The notes under the pieces: model-generated
Database searches by the model: none
Told to the model about the DNA's origin: nothing
Seen by the model: only the letters and a program-made list of their open reading frames with translations
Assembly (NCBI GenBank): GCA_037355855.1
Contig: CM074767.1
Location: 1,860,001-1,924,000, forward strand
Origin: Pseudo-nitzschia pungens
Taxonomy: Eukaryota > Bacillariophyta > Bacillariophyceae > Bacillariales > Bacillariaceae
DNA length: 64,000 nucleotides
Direction of reading: 5' to 3'
Shown here: positions 52,751-62,430 of the stretch, one piece after another
How the letters are laid out: each line of letters begins with the position of its first letter
Numbering within the stretch: position 1 is the first letter of the stretch
Program-made: the position numbers and the translations under genes

Positions 52751-54562
52751 GCAGTTACCATGCACCGTGCGTGTTTTCATCGTTCAGTCGACAAATTGTA
52801 AGTCTTGACATCAACATACAGTATGATATTATTGTGAATACGTACGAGTACGTACGCGCGGTATGAGGTTGGTTCGAGGTAAGTTATCTACCGGTACTGC
52901 ATGACGTACGTAGTATCTTACGTAGCGAAACATAAATCGGATCCAAGAGAAAAATAATATTTTCAGTTCTGCATTTTACCGGTACGAAGCAGTTACTATA
53001 ACCTTACCGTAGTAATGAAAAAAATAATCATGAAAAAAATAATCATGATCGAATGCTGTTGTTCGTATTTTTGGACTCTTTCCCAGTGCCTTCCGTGAAA
53101 GCCTAGAGGGGATTCCCACTTTTAAAAAGCATATCCATAGAACTTTTCTACTACACGTACTATGCGGTTTTGTTGAGTTCTTGCTCTAGTAGTCCCTCGA
53201 TTGGTGACCAGAATGACAGCTTGAATGCTTTGCTGCTCTTCGAGCCTTGCCTGATTTTCGATTGCTTCGACCTGGCCTCCTTGTGCTCAACTTTCGACGA
53301 TGTTGTCTACAAGAATACCATGCAAGTTTAGTTCTCTACCCAGAACCAAGTCGACCACTGGACAAACCCAGGCCCTGGCGCCCTAAGAGTGCACCAGGAC
53401 AAAAGAGGTGCATCGCTCTGCCAACTAGTAGTCGTTTGAAGGCTGTGGGACCATCGCCAATGGAACACCTTCTCCACCGATGTTGAGCAAGTGTGCTACA
53501 CACTGAAAGCTACGGATATCACCAGAACACGTAGGAACAACAGCACGGAGCCTCAAATCCGAGCCGCCACGAGATTCCATGTCCAAAACGAAGGATCTCC
53601 CGGGGGAAATCCAATGAACATTATTCAACCTCATTGGTCATAGAATCCGTCGAATTTTTATCTGCTGAATCTCATGGTGAATTGTCACGAGGCCTTCGGT
53701 GATTGGATCAAGAGCATCGGTCTCGAGCGAAAAGTTTACTTTTTCCGTCACTGTTCCGTCGCTCGTTGCTGCTCTTTGAAGGAGGCAAAGGCCAACCCGG
53801 ATCAAAAGGCATCGAGCCAGCAAGAACTCACACTATGGAGGAACCAATTTTTTATCCATCAAACTGGCATAGTATACAAGATGGGAAATCTAGTACGGAA
53901 GGGAATGATCTAACTGTCCAATCTCGAAAGGATTACACTGGTGCTTTCCAATATCGTCAAAAGAAATCAATGAAAGAGTGAAAAAAATGCTGTTTCTGTT
54001 TCATGACAGATGCTGCTTTTTCTTTTTCCATCATCATACTTTATTATTTTTTTATTCTTTCTCAATTACTGTATTATTTAAAAAGTGTGTCTTGTGTCTT
54101 GCGTCTCAAAAACCGACGGAGCATGAAGCGGTTTATTTTATGTGGTCGCGACAGACGTCGATCACGATTAGAACACGCGCATTGCACGCAATATCATGAA
54201 AGGAACACAGATGCCACTAATCAACAGAAAACAATACGAGGTAATAATCATGCCGACAGCACGAAACTCATGAAGGCGAAGGCATTCATCCCACCCAAAA
54301 GATGTTCACGGGCCGTTCTTCCTCTGTTGCAGCTGGCAGACATCCCATTTGACGAGGATTAACACGATCTCTCCACATCCATCAACAAATCAATAAGGCA
54401 CGGTATCCATCGCCTTCAATACATTAACCTACCGGTGTGATTCATTTCCGCATTTCTTTAATTTTCGTAGGTTTGTCATGCATGATGTAAGCTTCCACAA
54501 TTCTGAAAAAGGGAAGAAGCGGATCTGAAAGAGATAGTATTGTATCAAGCAGCTTATAGAAA
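52751..54562. other. region without a supported gene
   Basis: GTAC-rich at 52,830-53,000. Short plus-strand frames between 53,250 and 54,360 have no domain and are broken by stops. A spliced gene cannot be excluded. Confidence 0.4.
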
Positions 54563-55516
54563 ATGTTGAAATTGCAAACTCAATCTCTTCTGCTTGCTCT
54601 CTTAGTTCTACGTTCGATAGAATCTGCCGATGGATTCGGTCTTCAGCCGAAGGGGTCGTTGTCGTCCCTCCTGATCGAAAATTATCGTGGAGCCACCAGC
54701 AGTCGTCTACAGTATCAAAACGAAGAAATAGCATCTTCTGTTACCGGGTCCATTCAAGTTGATAGTAACGACAAGAAGAAGAAAGACGATCGTGAATGGG
54801 GTCTGCTCGAAGAATATGCACTCCAGGACTCCGTACCTCGATATACAACAGGATCTAGCGCCGCCACTTTTTGGACACAGCTCAAGCATTCCACTCCAGA
54901 ACTTGCGGGATGGACTGCGGGCGAACTCGAAGATCGATACCGACAATTTTACAGTCAGTCCAAAGATTCTCTTTTGGTGGAATGCGGCCGGTCCCCTACC
55001 CTCTTGTCCGACTGGTTTATCGCTTCCTCGAAGACGAATTCAAACAATGTCGATAAAGTCACGATGATGGGGGGTTTTCTTCTGAACGGATCAGAGATTT
55101 ACTTCCCCCTCAAGTGTGCCGGAACCCTGGGAGAAGATCCTGTGAAGATATCTTCTTCGGACGGCATTACCAAAGATGCCCTCGACGATTGCTACATTTC
55201 CACATTCATGACACTGCATACGTCGTCATATGCTGAATCCGCGGGCGGCATCGTGTACGAGCTCGGATTTCCCCGCTGCGAAGCGAACAAGATTCACGGT
55301 CCGATAAACACCAGCGGACGAGCTGATGCCCCGCGAACCAGCTCCGAGGAAGTCGTCATCGATCCCGACGACCAAGTCGCCCTCGGTGGACAACTGGGCA
55401 AACTGCGCCAGTCCTTTGTCTCGAAGGCGACACACAACGCCGGGGCGATCCTTGCTGCCTCCACACTGTCGGCCTGCGTCGCCCTGGGGTATGCGGCTAG
55501 TGAAATGTCGTCCTAG
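54563..55516 (+). CDS. secretory or plastid protein of unknown function
   Basis: 317 aa from a clear ATG. The N-terminus is a signal peptide (M-L-K-L-Q-T-Q-S-L-L-L-A-L-L-V-L-R-S, with a likely cut before or within A-D-G-F-G-L). The Phe after the cut region weakly recalls the diatom plastid motif. No family is recognised. The middle contains A-E-L-A-G-W-T-A-G-E-L-E-D-R-Y-R-like helical sequence, then a beta-looking segment (M-M-G-G-F-L-L-N-G-S-E-I-Y-F-P-L-K-C-A-G-T-L-G). The C-terminus has one hydrophobic stretch (A-G-A-I-L-A-A-S-T-L-S-A-C-V-A-L-G-Y-A-A) that could be a membrane anchor. The continuous frame, signal peptide and anchor make it a likely real gene; its role is unknown. Confidence 0.7.
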   Translation: MLKLQTQSLLLALLVLRSIESADGFGLQPKGSLSSLLIENYRGATSSRLQYQNEEIASSVTGSIQVDSNDKKKKDDREWGLLEEYALQDSVPRYTTGSSAATFWTQLKHSTPELAGWTAGELEDRYRQFYSQSKDSLLVECGRSPTLLSDWFIASSKTNSNNVDKVTMMGGFLLNGSEIYFPLKCAGTLGEDPVKISSSDGITKDALDDCYISTFMTLHTSSYAESAGGIVYELGFPRCEANKIHGPINTSGRADAPRTSSEEVVIDPDDQVALGGQLGKLRQSFVSKATHNAGAILAASTLSACVALGYAASEMSS

Positions 55517-56444
55517 ATTGATGCAATAGCAACTCGTTCGGTTGTGAGGTATAGCCAGGGCAGCCTCGTAGCATCTGCAGCTGCGGCAAAGCATTCCGGC
55601 AGCGCTGAGAGTGTGAAATCGGAACTATCCAAAACTACTGCACATACCGTGACACCCTCAGCAAGCGAACGGCGAGCCCGAGCTGGGTTTAAGGTAGGGA
55701 GATATGTAAGCGAAGTCTTGCATTGTTGCAAGAACGACTGGAGGCAGACGAACTCAATTTCACAGAGTTGCTAAAGGACGAGTCACGCCTCGAGGCGGTC
55801 GAAAGGGGATTTAAGAATATTGTGAATGAGTGATTCGTCACGAAGGATATAATACCAGCATGCAATCACACATGGAGTATCGAGCATAAACGAGCAATCG
55901 TGCCCCACAGTTGAAAGCTCGAATCTAGAAGTACACAAAGAAATGAACGACGATTTTCAATATTAAATTACTGCAGTGGCATCGTTCTGTTCGAAAATGT
56001 CTGCAAACCATTGTGTGATGATCGATGTGAGCCGCAGCCCGAAAGGGGTGGGGCAAGAAGTGCTTTGCCCATTGGATAAAGAATCCTGAGCTAGTAGTAG
56101 CAACGAAAACCCGTTGCTGTCATCGCAAATCCGTCTTCAATTTCGGTTCAAGACCGCAGACGGACGCCGATCCACCATGTACAAGAGCCTTTGGAGCGTT
56201 TGTTCCCAACTTCGTTCCGTCGTTCCTCGTTTGTACATGTATTTCCATACCGCGGAATGAAATCACGGAACGGAGCTCAAATGGTGGTGCTCATTTACGG
56301 TCTGCCGTGAGACACGTTTTGCGAACGAATCGCAGACTGTTTTCCACCGCGCAGAGTCGACGCAGTCGATCGATGCTGGCGGCGCCGACGTCGTCGCTGT
56401 TGTTGTCGTTGTCCTTGCCTGCCACGGATTCTTGCGGCTGCTAG
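55517..56444. other. intergenic region
   Basis: No gene is supported between the signal-peptide protein and the convergent glycosylase fusion. Confidence 0.5.
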
Positions 56445-59228
56445 CTATCGATCGTACCAGTCGATCGGTGTCTTTCCCATTGCGACGAGGGCGTCGTTGA
56501 CCCGGGAGAAGCATCTGGACGTCAGAAAGGGAGACGCGGTCTTGGTCGCCCCCAGCGGGGACGGGTGGCTCGTGGTTATGACCACGTGCTTGGCGTCCGA
56601 ATCGACGATCGACCGGGCTTTTCTGGCGGCGGGTCCGCCCCACAGCAAAAAGACAATACCGTCGCCGCCATCGCCGCTGTGGTGGTCCCGCAGGCCGCAG
56701 ACGATCTCGTCGGTAAAGTCCTCCCATCCCTTTTTCTGGTGGCTGTTGGCCTTGCCCCTGCGGACCGTCAGAACGGTGTTGAGCATCAGGACGCCCTGCC
56801 GGGCCCATCCCTCCAGATCGCCGTGCCGGATCGGGGGCAACCCGCCGTTTCCGATGTCGTCGTCGAGTTCGCGGAAAATGTTGCGCAGGGACGGGGGAAT
56901 CTTGGTGATGGTCTTGGAGACGGAAAAGGCCAGCCCCGTCGATTGGTTGGGTCCGTGGTAGGGATCCTGCCCGAGAATGACGACCTTGACCTCGTCGAGG
57001 GGACAAAGATTGAGCGCCGCAAAGATCTGGTGGCGCGGGGGATAGATCTGGTTGGGTCCGTGCGTGGCGTATTCCTCGCGAAGAAATTCCTGGAGGCCCG
57101 CGAAGGACCTGGAGGACGCCGCGTAGGGTCCCAGCGCCCGTTTCCATCCCGGCTCGTGCAATCCGTCGAGCAGGTTCCAGGACTCGTGGTCGTCGTCGTC
57201 GTCGTCGTCTTCGTGAACCGCAACCAAAGCCTCGCCGTCGTTCCGTTCCGCGTGGGCGCTCGCGATTGCGGCGTTGGTTCCGACTCCGGGTGGTTGCTTT
57301 GAATCGCGATCCGGTGGACCCCCCAGTTCGATTCCGTCCCTCCGCGTGATGGTCCACCGATCCTCGTTGTCGTTGTTGTTGTCGTCGTTGTTGTTGCTGG
57401 TATTGTTGTTGTTGGCATTGTCGCTGCTGCTGTTGCCGCTCGCGGCACCTTGCCTTTGCTCCCGGACGTACCGCGGCACGAAGAGCTGGTCCTCCGTGTA
57501 CCAGACGGTCCGGCCGTGGGGTCCCTTCGGTTCTCGAACGACGGGATTCCCTTTCGGGCACCGGAGTTGCCCGTACACCCGGAGCCGAAAGTCGAACGGC
57601 TCGAGGGATCGAACCGACGCGTATCCCGACCCTTCCCCCGGAACCGCGCCCCCGCCGTCCGAAGGCTCGGGCGATTGGATCGGAGTCTCCGTCTCCGTCC
57701 GCGCCAGGGCCCGCTTCTGCGACACGTACGACTCGTAGCAGACGGCCCGGATCTCGTCGAAGAGGGCGATCCTCCGCGATTCCGACAGCTCGTCGATGCC
57801 GCAAAAGGGATCGACGGACGCCCGGTGGAGCGCCTCGCTGAGAATGTAGTTGCCGACCCCCGAGACCTTGGTCTGGTCCATCAGGAACTTGCACACGTTG
57901 AGCTTGGGATTGCGCTGCTCGTCGAGGAGGCCCAGAAAGTCCCGAACGGAGGCCTCCACGGCGAGCTCGTCGTCGATGGTGACGGCGGACGGATCAAAGT
58001 CACCGTCGCCGTCACCGCCGTCGCCGTTTCCGGTGCCGTCGGTGGAGCGTTCGACCCGGGCCTTGTGCCGGGCCAGCGCCAGGATGTCGGGCCCGAGCGA
58101 CGCGAGTTTTTCGTTCAGTTCCCGCCTGGACAGGCAAAACCGGACCGTTCCGAAATTGCGCTTGTCGTGGTAGTGGATCCGGTGGACGACGGGGGGAGGA
58201 GGCGGCGGCGGCGACGACGACGACGATGGAATGCTGCCGTTGCCGTTGTCGCAGTCGTTGCCGCCAGGGTTTCGCGCGGTTTCGTCCACCAGCTCCAGTA
58301 CCCACCGCCCGTAGCCCGGATCGGCATTGTGCTGTTGTTCGTTGACAAAGCGTCCCGTCATTCCGAGCGTGATCCAGATGCTCCGCTGGAAATCGTCGGT
58401 GTCGTCGTCGTGGTTGTCGGCATCATTGTCGTTGCGGTGGTAGCCGTTGATGTTGGAGCTGCTGACCCTGGATTTCCCATTGTCGAGGAGCACGTAAATG
58501 AATTTTCCCTTGCAGTTGATATCGAGAATGGTGTCCACCGTGGCACTGTTGTGGTCGTCATCGTGGTCGTTGTCACTGTTGTCGCGGTTCTCGTCTTTCT
58601 CCGGCTTGCCTCGGTCCAGGGGCGTCATGGTCTCGGCAAAGTCGAAAAACCCCCTGGGCCGTTGCTTGAGGTACCGACCCGACAGGAACCGAACGTCCAC
58701 CAGCCGCTTTCCGATGCCGCCCCGCAGCCGATCGACGAGCGTTCGAACCTCGGGACCCTCCGGCATCATGACGAGCGACGACGCTCCGTAGCCGTAGCTT
58801 CGGCGCTGCCGGAGGGATCGGGATCGCCGCGACGGATCGGCCAGTCCGAAGCGGCGGGAATATTCCCCGCCCACAAAAGACGAGGCCGAGGATCCGCCGA
58901 ACGAGTTCCGGCACGAATTCGAGTATTCGTACCGCAAGCCCGAAGCGTGGCGCGATCCGGAAAACGTCGCTCGCGGTCCCCGAGAGCCGCGAACCGAAAA
59001 GGACAGCGCCGTCCTCGTCGTTCCGAACAGCGACGTTGTTGCCACCACCACCACCGCAACCATTGCCACGATGAGGCGAATCCCGCTCGCTTGTCTCGTT
59101 CTCGTTCTCCGCCGCTGCCGCTGTTCGTGTCGTCGCGGCCGTCGTCCTCGTGTTGCTTTCCCTCCACTCTCCGCTCGTGATCGCGGAAACGTGCGATCCA
59201 TGCCTCTCGTTGCGCTGCGCAATGACAT
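56445..59228 (-). CDS. Fpg/MutM DNA glycosylase fused to family-1 uracil-DNA glycosylase
   Basis: 927 aa from the most upstream ATG (59228); ATGs at 59201 and 59063 are also possible. The 59063 start gives a signal-like M-V-A-V-V-V-V-A-T-T-S-L-F. Residues 155 onward are a formamidopyrimidine glycosylase/lyase, which removes oxidised purines: M-P-E-G-P-E-V with catalytic Pro and Glu, beta-hairpin Lys in C-K-G-K-F, and the H2TH motif Q-T-K-V-S-G-V-G-N-Y-I-L-S-E-A-L. The C-terminal finger lacks the zinc cysteines (V-Y-G-Q...G-R-T-V-W-Y), as in plant FPG. After a low-complexity linker comes a full UNG domain (about 683-927), which removes uracil: G-Q-D-P-Y-H-G-P-N-Q with catalytic Asp755, L-M-L-N-T-V-L-T-V-R, and H888-P-S-P-L. 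Both active sites look complete, so this is a bifunctional base-excision-repair enzyme. Confidence 0.92.
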   Translation of the reverse strand: MSLRSATRGMDRTFPRSRAESGGKATRGRRPRRHEQRQRRRTRTRQASGIRLIVAMVAVVVVATTSLFGTTRTALSFSVRGSRGPRATFSGSRHASGLRYEYSNSCRNSFGGSSASSFVGGEYSRRFGLADPSRRSRSLRQRRSYGYGASSLVMMPEGPEVRTLVDRLRGGIGKRLVDVRFLSGRYLKQRPRGFFDFAETMTPLDRGKPEKDENRDNSDNDHDDDHNSATVDTILDINCKGKFIYVLLDNGKSRVSSSNINGYHRNDNDADNHDDDTDDFQRSIWITLGMTGRFVNEQQHNADPGYGRWVLELVDETARNPGGNDCDNGNGSIPSSSSSPPPPPPPVVHRIHYHDKRNFGTVRFCLSRRELNEKLASLGPDILALARHKARVERSTDGTGNGDGGDGDGDFDPSAVTIDDELAVEASVRDFLGLLDEQRNPKLNVCKFLMDQTKVSGVGNYILSEALHRASVDPFCGIDELSESRRIALFDEIRAVCYESYVSQKRALARTETETPIQSPEPSDGGGAVPGEGSGYASVRSLEPFDFRLRVYGQLRCPKGNPVVREPKGPHGRTVWYTEDQLFVPRYVREQRQGAASGNSSSDNANNNNTSNNNDDNNNDNEDRWTITRRDGIELGGPPDRDSKQPPGVGTNAAIASAHAERNDGEALVAVHEDDDDDDDHESWNLLDGLHEPGWKRALGPYAASSRSFAGLQEFLREEYATHGPNQIYPPRHQIFAALNLCPLDEVKVVILGQDPYHGPNQSTGLAFSVSKTITKIPPSLRNIFRELDDDIGNGGLPPIRHGDLEGWARQGVLMLNTVLTVRRGKANSHQKKGWEDFTDEIVCGLRDHHSGDGGDGIVFLLWGGPAARKARSIVDSDAKHVVITTSHPSPLGATKTASPFLTSRCFSRVNDALVAMGKTPIDWYDR

Positions 59229-60515
59229 GCAAGTGTGCTGTAATTTACGGTACGGCACGGCAAGGCAAGGCAAGGCAAGGCACGGTATTTGTAGTCGGAG
59301 CAAGAGTAAGCAGGATCGATAGGGCGAGGAACGCTCCCGCGATGATTGGTAGGGAGTTTCCTACAGATCCTCCAACGGACAGCAAGATACCCAAACGAAT
59401 GAATGAATGAAAGATGAATGGATCAATCAATCAATCAATCAATCAAATCAATCACAGGTTTTTGGCAACCCAATGGCATCGGGCTGGACTTGGTCGCTGT
59501 TGGATTGCAATGTGCTTGTAAGTAGCGATGGATGGTCTGCCGGTACTGATAAGATACGTGTAGCTTCCGATCGGTCATGTGTCACAAACGAATGAATCAA
59601 AATCGAATGAATCATCATCATCGCTTCGTTCGCCCTCCATCGAAATTCGAAATTCTACCGTATCGCAATACAGTACATTACATACCGTACGTACGTACGT
59701 ACGCATATACGTACATTCTGCACGTACCAAAAAATATGCTCCGTGCAACCGACCCATTCGAGGAGTTCCGCTCCACTCTGTGGGTATCTTTGCCGTTGGT
59801 GGCCAACCGGAAGAGCGAGAACAAGGAGAACAAGAACAAGCACGAGCACCAAGAACAACAGGAACGAGAAAGGAGCAAAACAAGCAACAACGCGGATACT
59901 GTTTGTCACTGTCGGTTACACTGATATAGAATCATGGTACTATTTCCAACAACAACAACAACAACAACTGTTCGAATTGTGATGAGGTCAGTCATGGTGC
60001 GTCCAGCATGTCTTGGGGACCATAGCATTCTCGATCGAGCGGATGATGGTGATCCGGGTGTGTCACCAGCTGCCGGACTACCGCGATGCCGTGCAAGCTA
60101 CCAAATGAAGTAATGGATTGCGGTGTTCCATTCATCGTGTTGATCCGTGCCGCCGCCTTCCCCAACACATCACTTCTCGTTGTTGGTGGTGTTCCCACCG
60201 GGACACCGCACCGGGACGAGCAATCGTCGTTCCAGAACGGTGCCGATCGGTGACTGCGCAAAGTAATATACAATGAGAACAATGAGCATTGCGAGCAAAG
60301 AAGGAAATTGTAGTTTTCGATACACCGGTACAGCGGACGCGACGCGGTCGATTTGCTACGAGAGGACCAGTTTGTCCGCACCAAAAGTATTTCGTTTCCA
60401 TTCATCATCAATTCGAAAATTACTGTTTGCTTCGAAATTATTTTTCTATATTATTTTTTTATCATAAAACTACTTTTCACACGCGCACCATGCAATGTTT
60501 TCGACGCTCGTCCGT
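59229..60515. other. intergenic, microsatellite-rich
   Basis: It contains (GGCAA)n at about 59,258-59,280, (AATC)n at about 59,423-59,448, (GTAC)n at about 59,688-59,704 and (CAA)n at about 59,948-59,968. No gene is supported. Overlapping short frames are driven by these repeats. Confidence 0.5.
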
Positions 60516-60812
60516 TTAGATGACAATCCCGTCATCCTCGCTCTTCTCGGTTTCCTCGTCCCCCGGCTCCGATGCGGGTGCGGGTTCGCCCTCGTCCCGG
60601 GGTTCCCCGGGGAATTTTCGTCGGGGGGACGCAATCTCCTCGCGGGGGACGGGCGCGAGACGGCGCGACGCCCCGTCCGCGGGGGAGTCGCTCGCGGATC
60701 CCCGAAGGGAACCCGCGGCCCCGACGCGGGCACCGTCGACCGCCGGACCCAGCGGAAGCGAGAGAGCGAGCAGCACGAGGATGGAACAAAATGACGATGA
60801 CGATGGCTTCAT
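60516..60812 (-). CDS. small possible secreted protein
   Basis: 98 aa from the ATG at 60812. A strong signal peptide (M-K-P-S-S-S-S-F-C-S-I-L-V-L-L-A-L-S-L-P) is followed by a short Gly/Ala/Ser region and an acidic C-terminus rich in Glu, Pro and Asp. The GC-rich segment is open in several frames on both strands, so the call rests mainly on the signal peptide. No family is recognised. Confidence 0.4.
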   Translation of the reverse strand: MKPSSSSFCSILVLLALSLPLGPAVDGARVGAAGSLRGSASDSPADGASRRLAPVPREEIASPRRKFPGEPRDEGEPAPASEPGDEETEKSEDDGIVI

Positions 60813-62430
60813 GTCGGCAATTATTGGTCCCACTGCAACAACAGTAGTGCTTGTGTGTGTATCTTCGTGGTGGCTGACTTTTTCGCTTTTGAGATTTGGA
60901 ATGGAATGGAATGGAATGGAATGTATTGTATTCGATTTGTGAGTTGATTGTTGCTGCGCGATTGCTTACAGTATTGGGTTGTCGTTCCTTCGGGTGAACA
61001 AGGCAGCAACAACGTTCGGCACGAAAAGATACGAGTAAGACTTACGAACGAGTTTCTGAGATTGAGATTGCTTCATTCATTCATTCGTGTTCCGTTTGTA
61101 TTGTTGATCGTGGAGTTGGTCGTGTTCGGTCTTGACCAAAAATAGCAAGCGTTGTTGTATTGCCGTCACACTTCCCTTCCCGAGGCTGCCGGTCCAATGA
61201 ATTATCAGTACCCCGTACCGAGTGGGATGTATTCTTCAGTAAGTTATCTAGAAATAAAAATATATCGTATCCGTAATGATTTTCTTCGTGGGAGTGCCTC
61301 GACCATGATTTGTTGGCGCTGTGCTCAAAACTGCTCAAACTACCGTAGGTAAATTTAAGGGTGTCAAGGGAAACTGCAAATTGATTTTCATCGAAACTGG
61401 GGTGCAGGGGAAAGTAGATTTCTATGTAAAGGACTCAAAATATGGTGTAAAATTGTTGTCAAAGCACGGGCTACGTTTTCGCAAAGCGCAAAAGAAAAGG
61501 CTCAAAACAATTACAGTAAGATTTACAAGTACCGTAATTACTTATGATTTTCATACGAGTCATTCTTTTTCATGATTTTTTTGATGACTCGTTCAGTGGT
61601 ACTAACGAAGAAAAATGAGGCTTATTACTTTCTCACTCACTCGCACGACCAAAAATGACACATGACAAATGACACATGACCAATGAGGATGACACAACGA
61701 TCATATTGTTCACGAGATTATGCCCGTAAGATAACGATAGTAATCTTATTCAGACGAGTAACTTACCTAGTCACTTACGTATCGTTAAATTAACTATCGG
61801 TACATGCGAGAAGAGATGCGATTACAGTATTCGAGGTCGTACGTACCGGGTAATGATACTTCGTTATTCATCTCTCAACGAAAACATCTCAAAAATAGGA
61901 TAACAATACGGTACAGAACGGATGAAGCATGCGAGGTACTGTAGTTCTGTGATAGGAACATGTTGAACTAAATTGTACGTAAGAGTACAGCGAAGTGATG
62001 TGCCGAATATGAATGAAGAGCCCAAGTGTATCACTACTAATTCTCGAAGTAAATGCTATCCCAAGAACATCTGACCATCAAGCAGCGGACCAAGGCTATG
62101 AGGAAACGGATAGTTGGAATGATGTGGCTGTAGTATTTTACGCAATCATCACACAAAACAGATATTGCTGGAGAGACAACAAGCAAACAAAGAGCACTAT
62201 CGATTAGAAATTGACATGATGTTATTCCCAGTTCTTTTTATAACAATTGTAGTAATTCAATATTATGTACACGTAGAGTCCAATGTAATTTTGTTCTGAG
62301 ATGAAATGTCTTCTCAGACGCAACAAACACCAATATGCATTATGAAATAGTAGTAGCTGTTTTCTCTTTCGACCCAAATCACCGTTCATCAAAAATAAAA
62401 AATGCGCTGGATGAGTCGGACTACATCACC
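60813..62430. other. intergenic region
   Basis: A (GGAAT)n run lies at about 60,898-60,921. From 61,640 to 61,690 there are several tgacacatgac-type repeats. GTAC words occur at about 61,840-61,990. No gene is supported. Confidence 0.5.

Noticed and set aside
53674..54362. Plus-strand frames as a gene before the signal-peptide protein
   Set aside because: Broken by stops, no recognisable motif, and one frame is dominated by a T-rich tract.
57450..59180. Long plus-strand frame opposite the Fpg/UNG gene
   Set aside because: It is a GC-rich antisense shadow of a gene with clear catalytic motifs on the minus strand.
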